This document shows positions 42,936-55,782 of a stretch of DNA of 64,000 nucleotides, piece after piece (position 1 is the stretch's first letter; each line of letters begins with the position of its first letter). The stretch lies in contig NZ_JAKNQQ010000001.1 of NCBI RefSeq assembly GCF_022662475.1, positions 124,001-188,000 of the forward strand. Reading direction: 5' to 3'. This DNA comes from Sphingomonas sp. TREG-RG-20F-R18-01. GTDB lineage: Bacteria; Pseudomonadota; Alphaproteobacteria; Sphingomonadales; Sphingomonadaceae. Made by a program: the position numbers and the translations under genes. Below the pieces are notes generated by a model that saw only the letters and a list, made by a program, of their open reading frames with translations, was not told the origin of the DNA and did not search any database.

Positions 42936-43973
42936 TTAGCGTCGCAGGGGCGCCGCTGGCAAGCCCGCTGCCGCAATCACCTCGTCGAGCGATGTTGCCA
43001 TCACCCCGCGCCGCTGCAGATCGGCCAGGATCGTATCCCACCAGTGATGAAACCGCCGGAGATCCGCCGCGTCTCGCACGTAAGGCGTATGACCGGGCAC
43101 AAGGGACGGGGAATGGAAGGAAAAGCTCAGCAGCTGCAGTCCTTCTCCCAGCACCACCGCTATCGCTTCCAGCGCATCCGCGACCGGCATGTCCTCCGGG
43201 GTCAGCGCCACCCTGGAAAGCAGACCCAGACGCGAGAACACGCCGCGTCCGCGCGGGACATGGCGTAGCGCCCGATACAGGCTCTCGCCGCCACGACGCA
43301 GCAAACCGGTATGCACGGTCGTCAGCGGCAGTTCGACCATCGCGCCATCGGTCCCCGCCCGAAAGGCGCCGTTTCCGATCTTGCCGAAATCGGGGCCGCC
43401 GTCTGCCGCATAGGAATAGCGCGACCGCATCGACGTATCGATCCGATACCCCCGCTCGGCCAGCAACCGCAGCGTCTGCGGGCCAATCCCGTAACGCCCG
43501 GCCCGATAGGCGCGCGGCCGCACGCCGAACGCGGTTTCGATCGCGGTGGTGAGGCGATCGATCTTGGCTGCCTCCAAGCGCTCGACGAGATTGCCGGCGT
43601 AGCTGTTGCGCGCGGTCACCACTTCGTCGAATGGCGGATTGACCCAGGGGTGGAGATGCGTGCCGATCGCACAGCGCCGATCTTCGAGCACGGCGCTGAC
43701 GCACGCGATCGCAAGCGGATCGGTTGCGATCGGATAATCCACGAGCATCGTCAGCGGTACGCCACGATCGGCGAAGCGGCGATGCGCCACGGGAAGCGCG
43801 CGAATGGCGGAAACACCGTAACCGTCCCGCCGCAGCGGGGCGTTCCAGTCGAACTCTTCCTCGGTATCTACAAAAACGATGAACCGCGTTCCAAACCCGT
43901 CGGTCCAGCGGATCCTGTCCGGCGCCGCAGGTGGCGACGGACGATACGGGCGCGAATGGCCTTGCTGCGCCAC
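42936..43973 (-). CDS. WalW-like polysaccharide deacetylase
   Basis: A 345-aa protein from the GTG at 43973, close after the histidine kinase stop; longer frames overlap that gene. FIVFVDTEEEFDW holds the acidic metal/catalytic residues, GTHLHPWVNPPFDE supplies the histidines, and SFHSPSLVPGHTPYV is the later motif of the WalW deacetylase group. It probably edits exported polysaccharide. It is the first chromosomal gene beyond the tRNA. Confidence 0.82.
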   Translation of the reverse strand: MAQQGHSRPYRPSPPAAPDRIRWTDGFGTRFIVFVDTEEEFDWNAPLRRDGYGVSAIRALPVAHRRFADRGVPLTMLVDYPIATDPLAIACVSAVLEDRRCAIGTHLHPWVNPPFDEVVTARNSYAGNLVERLEAAKIDRLTTAIETAFGVRPRAYRAGRYGIGPQTLRLLAERGYRIDTSMRSRYSYAADGGPDFGKIGNGAFRAGTDGAMVELPLTTVHTGLLRRGGESLYRALRHVPRGRGVFSRLGLLSRVALTPEDMPVADALEAIAVVLGEGLQLLSFSFHSPSLVPGHTPYVRDAADLRRFHHWWDTILADLQRRGVMATSLDEVIAAAGLPAAPLRR

Positions 43974-43975
43974 GA

Positions 43976-45805
43976 TCAGTTGAGGGAACCCTGCTCCATC
44001 CCGTCGGAAATCGCGAACGGCAGATGCAAAGTCAAGGTTTCGCCGCCGATGACCAGCCCCCCGCCCAGTTCGATCGCCAGGTTGCGCGTCAGCCTGAGCG
44101 CGAAACCCGTACCAAGCAGCGGCCCCCCGCCCTCGGCATCCGCAACATCGGGTGCGATAGTCAACAGGGCCTCCCCGACATAATCCGCCAGTGCACGCGG
44201 GCGGTCGAACACCATGGCAAGCCGGTCGGGAGATGGCTGCGCGACCGTGATCCCGATCCGCTCGCCCGTTTTCGCGACCGCGACGAGCGTTGCGAGCAAC
44301 CGACCGATCAAGCGCTCTACCGCGCGTTCGTCGCCGCGGATGCACATCTTTCGATCCGGCCCCGAAACTTCGAGCGTCGTACCGCGCAGCGCCGCCAGCG
44401 GTGCCAGGTCGGTCGCGACCCTGTCCAGCAACGGCGCAACGGGGACGATGTCGGCGCGGAGCTGCAATGCGTCGGTTTCGATCCGGGCAGCGGTATCGAT
44501 ATCCTCGATCGCGCCGAGCAACCCGGCCGTCTGCGTCCGGATCGTGGCCGCCTGCGCACGATAGATGTCGGGGACTGGGCCCAGCATCTCGGTCTCGATC
44601 ATCTCCGCGAAGCCGGCGATCGCGTTCGTCGGCGTCCGAAGTTCGTGCACCAGCTGGCGCAGCGCGTCCGCTGCCGCGCTGCGGGTCGTCGCCTGCGGTT
44701 CGATGGTCTGTTCGGTCCGAGGACGACGCGCGCTCCCGCGATAGCCGATAAAATGGCCCGTGTTATAGTCGAAGGCGGGAACCGCGCTGATCCGCCACGC
44801 GCCCGCGGCATCGGAGTGCCCTGCAATCACCAGGCGCAGATCGGTGAAGCCCCGCCGCTCCCGGAAGGCGTGGGCCACCGCAGCGTCCACCCCCGATCCG
44901 TCGAGCACGGCATCGGCATTCGACCGAACGTCCGGAACAAGAGGGCTTGCGAGCGACAGGCCGATCACCGCGTTGCGCGAGACTCCCTCCACCCATCGGA
45001 TCAACCCCGCCGAATCGGTTTCGAAGTGGAAACGGCCGATCGCGGAGTCTGGCGCGTCGGCGGCCCCTGGGATATCGGTGGCGGGACCGGAACCGACGGG
45101 CGGTGCCTTCGCGCGGTTGCGGTTGTACGCATTGATCCGCTTGACCATCTCTGCAATTTCGAACGGGCCGTCCGCGGCGGACGGTGCATCTTGCACCGTA
45201 GACTCGGTGGAGCGCGACGCTGCGTCCCCGGTCGGCGTGACGGAAGGTCCGGCAGCCATGGCCACGGTGAGCGGGCCGAGATCGGTTTCAACCGGTCCTT
45301 GGCCGGCGGCATCCGCGTCCCCGGGCGCGGTCCAGGCCCAGACATCCTCCGCGGTCGCTACCGCTTCCACCCCACCCGGCGAAGCGAGGACGAAGTCGAC
45401 ACTGCCAAAGCCTGCCAGCATCGCCATCACATCCGGCGACAGGTCACGACGATGGCGCAGGATCGAACGCGCGGTTGGAGACAGGAGCGGGAGAAGTTCG
45501 GCCCAGTCCCCCGCTGCGAGCTGCGCGCTCCGCAGGACCGGCGCGGCGACGGCAATCTCGTCCTCGGCGAACAGCACGACCAGCGCGAGCGGCGGTGCAG
45601 CGGCGGCGATCGCGCGGGCGGAGGCCGATCGCACCGGCGGCGCTACCTTGGACCGAATCGTCCGCAAGCGCCCGATGACGTCGTCGGTCGCGGCGACCCG
45701 GCCGCGTCCGATAAGATCGACCAGTTGCCGCCAGGCCAGCTGCGCGCCGAACGGAGAGGACATGTCCGCGGACAGGACGGTTTCAAGGCTGTCGTCGAAA
45801 CGCAA
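43976..45805 (-). CDS. PAS-containing histidine kinase, ATPase domain possibly degenerate
   Basis: A 609-aa protein from a TTG start with GAGGG seven bases upstream. A PAS-like segment (AFDYNTGHFIGYRG, ~360) precedes the HisKA box LVHELRTPTNAIAGF (phospho-acceptor His). The following ATP-binding part ends GTGFALRLTRNLAIELGGGL, but the usual N-box asparagine and DxGxG motif are not clear. It could be a pseudokinase or a divergent kinase. No response regulator is adjacent. Confidence 0.78.
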   Translation of the reverse strand: MRFDDSLETVLSADMSSPFGAQLAWRQLVDLIGRGRVAATDDVIGRLRTIRSKVAPPVRSASARAIAAAAPPLALVVLFAEDEIAVAAPVLRSAQLAAGDWAELLPLLSPTARSILRHRRDLSPDVMAMLAGFGSVDFVLASPGGVEAVATAEDVWAWTAPGDADAAGQGPVETDLGPLTVAMAAGPSVTPTGDAASRSTESTVQDAPSAADGPFEIAEMVKRINAYNRNRAKAPPVGSGPATDIPGAADAPDSAIGRFHFETDSAGLIRWVEGVSRNAVIGLSLASPLVPDVRSNADAVLDGSGVDAAVAHAFRERRGFTDLRLVIAGHSDAAGAWRISAVPAFDYNTGHFIGYRGSARRPRTEQTIEPQATTRSAAADALRQLVHELRTPTNAIAGFAEMIETEMLGPVPDIYRAQAATIRTQTAGLLGAIEDIDTAARIETDALQLRADIVPVAPLLDRVATDLAPLAALRGTTLEVSGPDRKMCIRGDERAVERLIGRLLATLVAVAKTGERIGITVAQPSPDRLAMVFDRPRALADYVGEALLTIAPDVADAEGGGPLLGTGFALRLTRNLAIELGGGLVIGGETLTLHLPFAISDGMEQGSLN

Positions 45806-45909
45806 ATCGTTACCCTCGGGAATCCGGCACTGTCCGATGCCGTGGATTTCCTACTCGCCGCGATGGATCTGTGAAACCGAAGAATTTACAGCGTAGCAAT
45901 GTGGGACAA

Positions 45910-45937
45910 TTGCGTTCGACGGCAATTATATTATACA
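45910..45937 (+). promoter_or_regulatory. Putative promoter of the Lrp-type gene
   Basis: TTGCGT at 45910-45915, a 16-base spacer, then TATACA at 45932-45937 in an AT-rich patch, 50 bases before the ATG at 45988. The region also separates it from the divergent histidine kinase. Confidence 0.5.
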
Positions 45938-45987
45938 GCGCCCCAATGGCGCGACGCCAAACGCGCTTTTCCCAGGAGCTACACGTA

Positions 45988-46455
45988 ATGTCCTTTGATT
46001 CCATCGACCGGCGCATTCTGGAATTGCTCCAGGACGACGGCCGAATGACCAACGTCGATCTGGCCGAGCGCGTGGGGCTGACCGCGCCACCTTGCCTGCG
46101 GCGCGTCCGGGCGCTCGAGGAAGCGGGCGCCATTCTCGGCTATCATGCCGAAATCGACCCGGCAACACTTGGCTATCCGATCACCGTCTTCGCGATGGTC
46201 AGCCTGCGCAGTCAGGCGGAGCAGGATCTCGCCGCCTTCGAGCAGCATGTCGCGACCATTCCCGAGGTCCGGGAATGCCACATGCTGAACGGCGAGATCG
46301 ACTTCATCCTGAAGATCGTAGCGAGCGATCTCAAGGGTTTCCAAGAGATTCTCATGACGCAGCTGACGCCCGCCCCGAATGTCGCCAGCGTCAAGACGTC
46401 GCTTACGATCCGCACGGCCAAGTCTCTTCCAGGGATCCCGATCCGCAGCCTCTGA
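45988..46455 (+). CDS. Lrp/AsnC-family transcriptional regulator
   Basis: A 155-aa regulator starting at the ATG at 45988 (AGGAG upstream). DSIDRRILELLQDDGRMTNV plus LAERVGLTAPPCLRRVRALEE is the winged helix of this family (residues ~4-45). The RAM ligand-binding domain follows (ECHMLNGEIDFILKIVASDL). A terminator follows at once, so it is transcribed alone. The ligand is probably an amino acid but unknown. Confidence 0.9.
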   Translation: MSFDSIDRRILELLQDDGRMTNVDLAERVGLTAPPCLRRVRALEEAGAILGYHAEIDPATLGYPITVFAMVSLRSQAEQDLAAFEQHVATIPEVRECHMLNGEIDFILKIVASDLKGFQEILMTQLTPAPNVASVKTSLTIRTAKSLPGIPIRSL

Positions 46456-46464
46456 CCTGCAACG

Positions 46465-46498
46465 AAAAAGGGCGACCCGAACGGGCCGCCCTTTTTTT
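46465..46498. terminator. Intrinsic terminator
   Basis: AAAGGGCG, a 12-base loop region, CGCCC followed by seven T. The A-run on the other side makes it usable by both the Lrp gene and the convergent gene at 46516. Confidence 0.88.
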
Positions 46499-46515
46499 CC
46501 TTGGACAGAGACCCC

Positions 46516-47796
46516 TCAGGCCGCCGGCGGTGCCGCAACATAGGTCATCCAGAGGCGAGCGATCGACTTGTTCGGCTCGCTTGCAACCTTGGTGAGCGCT
46601 GCCTTTGCGCCTTCGCGGTCACCGGCCAGTGCCAGCGCCATGCCGAGATGCAGGCTGTTGCGGTCCGCATCCGTCGCGCCCTTGGTCTCCGCCAGGCGGT
46701 ACATTTCAACCGCCTTGGTGTAGTTGCGCGATCCGAAATACGCATCGCCGGCCTGACCCGCGATGTCACCCTTGGCCGCTGCCTGGGCGTTCTTTTCCTT
46801 GGTTGCAGGCGGGGTGCTGCCGGCGATGCCGGTCTTGGCGGACGCCATCAGCTCCTTGCCGAGCACGTTCGTGGCCGGGACGACGTTCGATGCGGCGCCC
46901 TCGTCGAGAACGACCTTGGCTTCGTTGGGAAGGCCGACCTTGATCGCCGCGTCCGCATATTGCAGATATTCGGTCTGACCGGCCTGGCTCTTGGTCGCCC
47001 ACATCAGGCGGAACAGGTCGACGCGGTTCTTGCTGTACTTCGCGGCGTTCGGGCCCTGGAAGCCGAACGTGTAGATCGCCGCGCGCCAGTTCTGCTTGGT
47101 GCCGTAATGCGACAGCCAGCCCGCCGTCCATGCGTCGCCAGCCTCATTCTTGCCGGCCTTGTACAGACGCGTGAACGCATATTTGTACCATGCCTCGGGC
47201 GGGACCCGACCAGCGGCTTCCTCTGCCTTGACGGCCATGTCGAGCGCGGCAACGCCGCCATCGACGTCGCCGGCTTCGACCTTGGAGCGCGCCATGTTCA
47301 GCAGCAGGTCGGAGTCGGTGTAGCCGAGATCCTTCGCCTTCTGATACCCGGCGGCGGCCTGTGCATACTGCTTCTGTGTGAAGTACAGCCCGGCCCGCTC
47401 GTTGGTGCGGATCGCGACTTCGTTCTTGGGGGTCGCGGGGTTGGCGATCAGTGCGTCGAGCATCGGCGCGAGCGCGGCCGCGCGCTGCGCATCGGTCTGG
47501 CCGGTGCTCTGCGCATTGACGAGCGAGAGGCGCAGGCTGCTCGCGATATACTTCTCATAGTCCGTCTTTGCGGCGGCATCCATCGCAGTGATGCTGGCTT
47601 CTGCCTTCGCGAGATCCTTCGGCGAGGCGTCGAGCGCTGCCTTGGCGCTGACGAAATTGTCGCGCACTTCCTTGGAGATCGTTGGCGCGGCGGGGGCCTC
47701 GTCCTTCTTCTTGGCGAACGCGGGTGCCACCAGGGCTGCACTGTTGATCGAGACGACAAGCGCCCCGGCCAGTGCGATCTTCGAAACCATCTTCAT
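46516..47796 (-). CDS. Secreted tetratricopeptide-like repeat protein
   Basis: A 426-aa protein from the ATG at 47796 (GAGGAG eight bases upstream). A signal peptide (MKMVSKIALAGALVVSINSA, cleavage near AFA-KKK) leads into Ala-rich helical repeats (YFTQKQYAQAAAGYQKAKDLG; AYFGSRNYTKAVEMYRLAETKG) typical of TPR units. It is likely periplasmic, with a protein-binding role not known. It shares the bidirectional terminator with the Lrp gene. Confidence 0.8.
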   Translation of the reverse strand: MKMVSKIALAGALVVSINSAALVAPAFAKKKDEAPAAPTISKEVRDNFVSAKAALDASPKDLAKAEASITAMDAAAKTDYEKYIASSLRLSLVNAQSTGQTDAQRAAALAPMLDALIANPATPKNEVAIRTNERAGLYFTQKQYAQAAAGYQKAKDLGYTDSDLLLNMARSKVEAGDVDGGVAALDMAVKAEEAAGRVPPEAWYKYAFTRLYKAGKNEAGDAWTAGWLSHYGTKQNWRAAIYTFGFQGPNAAKYSKNRVDLFRLMWATKSQAGQTEYLQYADAAIKVGLPNEAKVVLDEGAASNVVPATNVLGKELMASAKTGIAGSTPPATKEKNAQAAAKGDIAGQAGDAYFGSRNYTKAVEMYRLAETKGATDADRNSLHLGMALALAGDREGAKAALTKVASEPNKSIARLWMTYVAAPPAA

Positions 47797-47994
47797 TGCC
47801 GAACTCTCCTCATGCCTCGAACGGGCGACCTTGCGGGGGAAATGCCTGAGCCGCTCTAGCGCCACCGGTAACACCGTCAAGCGACGCCGGTTGCCACTCA
47901 CGGGCTGAACAACGTTTGAACTCCGCAAGGTTCCCGTCCGCCCGCATGGCGACAGGCTTTGACGATCGATCGGTCCCCGGCTACCCGCGCAGGG

Positions 47995-48747
47995 ATGATC
48001 GCCCTGCTCTCCCCCGCGAAGACCCTGGATTACGACAGCGCGCTGCCGCCGATCGATCCAACCCGACCGTTGTTCGAGACCGAGGCGACGACATTGGCCA
48101 AGGCCGCGGCGCATCTGTCGCAGAAACGCCTGTCCGAGCTGATGAGCATCTCGCCCAAGCTCGCCAAGCTCAACGCGGACCGGTTTGCCCATTTCGCCGA
48201 ATCGCCGGAGCGGCCGGCTCTGTTCGCCTTTGCCGGCGACGTCTACACCGGCCTGGAAGCCGCCACCCTCGATGCCCCGGCGCTCGACTTCGCGCAGGAT
48301 CATGTTCGGATGCTGTCCGGGCTTTATGGGTTGCTGCGCCCCTTCGACGCGATGCGGCCGTATCGCCTGGAGATGGGCACGCGCTGGGCACCGCGCAGGG
48401 CTTCGCTCTATGACTGGTGGGGAGACCGGATCGCAGCGTCTGTGCGCGATGCGGTGCGCGATGAGGGATCGGGCGTCGTGCTCAATCTGGCGAGCCAGGA
48501 ATATTTTCACGCCGTCGCCGGCAAGCTCGACGGCGTCCGCGTGATCGACGTGGACTTTCGCGAACCCGGTCCCGACGGCCCGCGCTTCGTCAGTTTCCAC
48601 GCCAAAAAGGCGCGCGGAATGGTGGCGCGCTGGATGTGTGAGCACCGCATCGGCGACATCGAATCCATGAAAGGATTCGATAGCGACGGGTATCGGTTCG
48701 ATCCCCACGAAAGCACCGACGATCGTTGGCGCTTCACCCGCAGCTAA
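47995..48747 (+). CDS. yaaA: YaaA-family peroxide-stress protein
   Basis: A 250-aa protein of the UPF0246/DUF328 family: MIALLSPAKTLDY at the start (this ATG is chosen because the family begins exactly there), then LFAFAGDVYTGL, GLYGLLRPFDAMRPYRLEM, and a C-terminal HAKKARGMVARW. E. coli YaaA limits iron and protects DNA in peroxide stress. Followed ten bases later by the SDR gene, probably co-transcribed. Confidence 0.9.
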   Translation: MIALLSPAKTLDYDSALPPIDPTRPLFETEATTLAKAAAHLSQKRLSELMSISPKLAKLNADRFAHFAESPERPALFAFAGDVYTGLEAATLDAPALDFAQDHVRMLSGLYGLLRPFDAMRPYRLEMGTRWAPRRASLYDWWGDRIAASVRDAVRDEGSGVVLNLASQEYFHAVAGKLDGVRVIDVDFREPGPDGPRFVSFHAKKARGMVARWMCEHRIGDIESMKGFDSDGYRFDPHESTDDRWRFTRS

Positions 48748-48757
48748 GGAGCACGCC

Positions 48758-49453
48758 ATGACCACTGCCGTCATCATCGGAGCCTCTGGCGGAATCGGCG
48801 CCGCGCTAGAAGCCGCGTTGCTCGAGGAAGGCGCGTTCGAAAAGGTCCATGGCTTCGCCCGCTCCTACGATGACGACCGCCATATCGACCTTCTCGACGA
48901 ATCGACCATCGCTGCGGCAGCGGTGCAGGTGGCGAAGGGCCCGGCTCCCACGCTAGTGATCGTCGCGACCGGTCTGCTTCACGACGGCGAACGCGGCCCC
49001 GAAAAGGCGCTGCGCGAGCTCGACCCCGACTGGCTCGCCCGCCAGTTCGCGATAAACGCGATCGGCCCTGCGATCGTCGCGAAGCATTTCCTCCCGCTGA
49101 TGCCCAAGACCGGGCGCTGCGTGTTCGCGGCGCTGTCGGCGCGGGTCGGGAGCATCTCGGACAACAAGCTCGGCGGCTGGTACGGCTACCGCGCCGCCAA
49201 GGCCGCGCTCAACCAGCTGATCCGCACGCTCGCGATCGAAGAAAAGCGCCGCAACGATCGCGCCATCGTCGTCGGGCTGCACCCGGGCACAGTCGACACC
49301 GCATTGTCGAAGCCGTTCCAGGGCAACGTCCAGCCCGGCCGGTTGTTCGATACGGAGCGTGCGGCGTTACAGTTGCTCGACGTGATCGAGGAATTGAAGG
49401 CCCCCGACACCGGCAAGCTGTTCGATTTCGAGGGTAAGGAAGTTCCCTTCTGA
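48758..49453 (+). CDS. Short-chain dehydrogenase/reductase
   Basis: A 231-aa Rossmann enzyme with AAGGAG upstream of its ATG. The nucleotide site is GASGGIGAAL (residues 8-17) and the catalytic YxxxK is YGYRAAK (~148-154), with a preceding Ser. VIVATGLLHDG is typical of the CsgA-like/YciK subgroup. The substrate is unknown. Confidence 0.85.
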   Translation: MTTAVIIGASGGIGAALEAALLEEGAFEKVHGFARSYDDDRHIDLLDESTIAAAAVQVAKGPAPTLVIVATGLLHDGERGPEKALRELDPDWLARQFAINAIGPAIVAKHFLPLMPKTGRCVFAALSARVGSISDNKLGGWYGYRAAKAALNQLIRTLAIEEKRRNDRAIVVGLHPGTVDTALSKPFQGNVQPGRLFDTERAALQLLDVIEELKAPDTGKLFDFEGKEVPF

Positions 49454-49542
49454 TCGTTTCGGATGGCGTGCGGGGGTGGCGTTCGCACGCGCGACCGGCT
49501 AGGGTTGTCACGACCCCGTAACACAGCCGAAGGCGCCACAAA

Positions 49543-52310
<2,768 letters not shown>

Positions 52311-52314
<4 letters not shown>

Positions 52315-52667
52315 GCGAATTGCCTCTCACTGCGTACAAAGTGCTGACCGCCGAGCAGATGGCGACGCTCGAGACGGAGGGGTCGTTCGCGGGGGCGACG
52401 GTCGACTTGGCTGACGGGTACATCCACCTGTCGACCGCTGCGCAACTGACCGAGACCGTCGACAAGCATTTCGCGGGGCAGACCGACCTACATGTCGCGG
52501 CGGTCGATCTGGGGTCGTTCGGCGCGGGACTGAAATGGGAGGAATCGCGCGGCGGACAGCTGTTTCCGCACCTCTACGGTGGTCCGCTGCTACTCGAGAC
52601 GGTGATTGCGTACGGCGCGCTCGAACGCGATGCGGATGGCACGGTAAGGCTGCCCGTCGCGGGCTGA
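52311..52667 (+). CDS. DUF952 family protein
   Basis: A 118-aa protein overlapping the gyrA stop by four bases. The pattern AYKVLTAEQ, then DGYIHLSTAAQLTETVDKHFAG, LKWEESRGGQLFPHLYGG is that of DUF952, proteins of unknown biochemical role often described as glutathione-S-transferase-domain-like. Coupling to gyrA suggests co-expression only. Confidence 0.88.
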
Positions 52668-52690
52668 TGCCATGTCCCGGCTATCGTCTC

Positions 52691-52705
52691 GGCCCCGCGG
52701 GGGCC
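52691..52705. terminator. GC hairpin after the DUF952 gene
   Basis: GGCCCC-GCG-GGGGCC, a perfect 6-bp stem with a three-base loop, 23 bases after the stop. There is no U-run, so it is a weak candidate terminator. Confidence 0.35.
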
Positions 52706-52801
52706 TCGCGGACCGATGATTCCGGTGATGTAAGATGTGTTCCATGGCCCGGCGCGACCACCGGCGCATAGATTCCCGCCTGGATGCGGTTACGCTCCCG
52801 A

Positions 52802-53092
52802 TCAGGACTGCAGATGGCCCGGCACGTAGCGATAGACCGTTCGAGATGCCTGGTTGAGTTCGATCGGCGCATCGTCGCCATCCGCGCTTAAAGTCGACAC
52901 TGCATATTTATCGATCGACCGGCGCACATGGACGCCCGCGAATTTCCATGTCTGTGGATAGCCTGACACCGACTGCAAACCATGGGTGGCCGCGGTAAAG
53001 TCTTCCCAGTCATCCCAGCTCAATTCGAACTGACGCGGCAGCAACTTTCGGTCTCGGGCAATTTTTAACGCAGCGGACATGCGCGAGTACGG
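52802..53092 (-). CDS. Hypothetical protein
   Basis: A 96-aa protein from the ATG at 53092, which has GAGG six bases upstream; an upstream start lacks that. WDDWEDFTAATHGLQSVSGYPQTWKF and VYRYVPGHLQS show a tryptophan-rich fold, with no recognised family. It is the only likely gene in the 578 bases between the DUF952 and DUF488 genes. Confidence 0.5.
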   Translation of the reverse strand, partial: PYSRMSAALKIARDRKLLPRQFELSWDDWEDFTAATHGLQSVSGYPQTWKFAGVHVRRSIDKYAVSTLSADGDDAPIELNQASRTVYRYVPGHLQS

Positions 53093-53245
53093 CATCGATT
53101 TCCTCGAAGGGATACTGGGTCTGGGAGGATATGGTCTAGCCAGCACCGCAACGCGATATCTGGTCTATTTGCGGTAAGACTACCCCGGACATCGCGCCCG
53201 CTCAAGACCCCACCGACGATGCGATACGAAATGACGATGACTGGA

Positions 53246-53677
53246 TCAGCAGTACAAATCCACCACCTTGGCCCCGACCGCCTCCGCTTCCAGCAGCAGG
53301 GTGCGATGGCAATGCCGCGGGTCGCGCTCGTAACACAACAAGGCGCTCGGGCGTTCTGCGGCCAGCTCAAGCATCCGCGCGGCTTGTGCCTGCGCCTCGG
53401 GCAACTCGAGCTGGCCTGCATAGACTGCCTCGAGAGTCGCGACGTCCCCCTTCTTGGCAGCGTCGCGCCCAGCCTTCGGCGTGCCGAGCGCCTTCAGGTG
53501 GACATACGCAATTCCCGCTGCGGCGAGCGATGCCGCCAGTGATGTCTTCGAAAAACCAGGACGCCGCGACAGGGGCAGCGCCCGGACATCGATGACCTGT
53601 TCCACGCCTGCAGCGGTCAACGTGGACAGGAACGCGGCCATCGTCGTGGCTTCATAGCCGATCGTGAAAATCTTCAT
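53246..53677 (-). CDS. DUF488 family protein
   Basis: A 143-aa protein with the DUF488 pattern: MKIFTIGYEATTM at the start (ATG at 53677), VIDVRALPLSRRPGFSK, and LLCYERDPRHCHRTLL with the conserved Cys and His residues. It may bind a metal; its activity is unknown. Confidence 0.87.
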   Translation of the reverse strand: MKIFTIGYEATTMAAFLSTLTAAGVEQVIDVRALPLSRRPGFSKTSLAASLAAAGIAYVHLKALGTPKAGRDAAKKGDVATLEAVYAGQLELPEAQAQAARMLELAAERPSALLCYERDPRHCHRTLLLEAEAVGAKVVDLYC

Positions 53678-53741
53678 GCGATCACATATAGGGGCGGCGG
53701 CGGAAAAGTCCGCCACCGCACCCTCCTCGGGGCAGTCGCGC

Positions 53742-54236
53742 TTACATGGACGCGAGCATGTCCACGTGATGCTGCACGACCGGAACGATCTTGCCAGCGA
53801 CCGCCTTCAGCGGTGCAGCCGTTCCCATCGTCGACTCGTCACGGTGCAAGGCCAACGCCTCCTGATGCGCCGCCTTCTGCTGCTGGATGTACAGCGAGTC
53901 GCGTGCCGTGCCCGATGCAGTGCGCAGCGCGGCGAGGTCCTGGCTCTGCTTCGCCGTGAGCTTTGGCGCGGCTGGATGCAGCCCCGCCTTCATTGCAGCG
54001 GCCTTCACCTCTGCGGTGCTCTTGGTATGATCGGTCACCATCATCCGGGCAAAGCCTTTCAGCTTTGGGTTGGTGGTCGACGTCTCGACGAGCGTGCTCG
54101 ACTGGCGCTCGAACAGGTCGCCCGCCCCGGCTTTCATGAGATAAGTCGTCGACGTCATCGCGGGGGCCGCGAGTGCCAGCGACGGCGCCGTGCCCAGCGC
54201 AAGGGCTGCAACAAGAAAAGCGGTTCGCATCTTCAT
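53742..54236 (-). CDS. DUF4142 periplasmic protein
   Basis: A 164-aa protein from the ATG at 54236. A signal peptide ([17 protein letters not shown]) is followed by the ferritin-like helical DUF4142 pattern ([36 protein letters not shown]). Longer frames upstream run into the trmFO leader on the other strand and are not used. The family role is not established. Confidence 0.85.
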   Translation of the reverse strand: MKMRTAFLVAALALGTAPSLALAAPAMTSTTYLMKAGAGDLFERQSSTLVETSTTNPKLKGFARMMVTDHTKSTAEVKAAAMKAGLHPAAPKLTAKQSQDLAALRTASGTARDSLYIQQQKAAHQEALALHRDESTMGTAAPLKAVAGKIVPVVQHHVDMLASM

Positions 54237-54411
54237 CTCCCTGTGGATCGGGCGACCACGCGCCCTGCTGCAGGAACGCTTCCGTCTGTTAATCGCCTCG
54301 CCGTCGCGGAGTCTTATCTGCTTGATCGATATCAGCGTCGGCGCGTACCTTTTGACGCAATCCGACCGTCGCGCAGTTGACCGGGTCGCGACGATGCCCA
54401 AAGGACGGCGC

Positions 54412-55743
54412 ATGACACATGACATGCACATCATCGGCGGCGGCCTCGCCGGATCGGAAGCCGCATGGCAATTGGCCGAGGCCGGGTTCAAGGTCCGTCT
54501 TTCCGAAATGCGCGGGGCTCCGGCGGACAAGGGGGGCGAGATGACCCCGGCCCACCAGACCGATGGTCTGGCCGAACTCGTCTGCTCGAACAGCTTCCGT
54601 TCGGATGACGCCGACAGTAACGCGGTCGGGCTGATCCATCAGGAAATGCGAACCCTCGGATCTTTGATCCTGCGCGAGGCGGACATTCACAAGGTCCCCG
54701 CCGGTTCGGCGCTCGCGGTCGATCGCGATCGTTTTTCCGCAGGCGTCACGGCTGCGCTGGAGGCGCACCCCAACATCACGGTCGTCCGCGAGCGCATCGA
54801 CACGCTGCCCGACACGCCGGTGATCGTCGCGACCGGTCCGTTGACTGCCGCAAGCCTCGCCTCCAGCATCGGTGGCGCCACCGGGGCGGACGCGCTCGCC
54901 TTCTTCGATGCGATCGCGCCGATTGTCCATTTCGACAGCATCGACATGGAGACCGCCTGGTTCCAGTCGCGCTGGAACAAGGGGGAAGGCAAGGACTACA
55001 TCAACTGCGCGCTCGACAAGGAGCAATATCTCGCTTTCCATACCGGCCTGATCGAAGGCGAAAAGACCGAGTTCAAGGAATGGGAGCAGAACACGCCCTA
55101 TTTCGAAGGCTGCATGCCGATCGAGGTCGCGGCGTCGCGGGGCGTGGACACGCTGCGCTACGGACCGATGAAGCCGGTCGGGCTCGATGACCCCCGCACC
55201 GGGCGCTGGCCCTATGCCGTCGTCCAGTTGCGCCAGGACAATGCCAGCGGAACGCTGTGGAACATCGTCGGCTTCCAGACCAAACTCAAACATTCCGAGC
55301 AGATCCGTCTGTTCCGCACGATTCCCGGCCTGGAGAATGCCGAATTCGCACGGCTCGGCGGGTTGCATCGCAACACGTTTATCCGTTCGCCCGAACTGCT
55401 CGATCCGACCCTGCGGCTCAAGGCACGTCCCAACGTGCGCTTTGCGGGACAAATCACCGGTTGCGAAGGCTATGTCGAAAGCGCCGCCGTCGGATTGATG
55501 GCAGGGCGCTTCGCGGTCGCGGAGCTGGGCGGCCGGGCAATGACCCCGCCCCCGGTAACGACCGCGCTCGGCGCACTGTTGCACCACATCACCGGTGCAG
55601 CGGTTGCCGACACGTATCAGCCGATGAACGTCAACTTCGGGCTGTTCCCGCCGATCCCCGGCCGGACCAAGAAGGCCGACCGCAAGAAGATGTACACCGA
55701 TCGCGCCCGGGACGCGCTTGGCGCATGGCTGGCCGTGGCGTGA
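54412..55743 (+). CDS. trmFO: tRNA uracil-54 methyltransferase TrmFO
   Basis: A 443-aa folate/FAD-dependent enzyme that makes 5-methyluridine at position 54 in tRNA. The FAD site [19 protein letters not shown] (~6-24), [11 protein letters not shown] and GGLHRNTFI, and the C-terminal [12 protein letters not shown] are hallmarks. The start at 54412 fits the family; frames beginning at 54190 only extend through the spacer. Confidence 0.95.
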   Translation: MTHDMHIIGGGLAGSEAAWQLAEAGFKVRLSEMRGAPADKGGEMTPAHQTDGLAELVCSNSFRSDDADSNAVGLIHQEMRTLGSLILREADIHKVPAGSALAVDRDRFSAGVTAALEAHPNITVVRERIDTLPDTPVIVATGPLTAASLASSIGGATGADALAFFDAIAPIVHFDSIDMETAWFQSRWNKGEGKDYINCALDKEQYLAFHTGLIEGEKTEFKEWEQNTPYFEGCMPIEVAASRGVDTLRYGPMKPVGLDDPRTGRWPYAVVQLRQDNASGTLWNIVGFQTKLKHSEQIRLFRTIPGLENAEFARLGGLHRNTFIRSPELLDPTLRLKARPNVRFAGQITGCEGYVESAAVGLMAGRFAVAELGGRAMTPPPVTTALGALLHHITGAAVADTYQPMNVNFGLFPPIPGRTKKADRKKMYTDRARDALGAWLAVA

Positions 55744-55782
55744 TCCGCGTGCGCCAGGTCCGCCTTCCGGCCGGATCGGGCG

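Noticed and set aside
43931..45874. 647-codon frame opposite the histidine kinase
   Set aside because: Arg/Gly-rich shadow; the other strand has a PAS segment and a HisKA box.
54289..55587. 432-codon leftward frame opposite trmFO
   Set aside because: Antisense to trmFO, no recognisable motifs.
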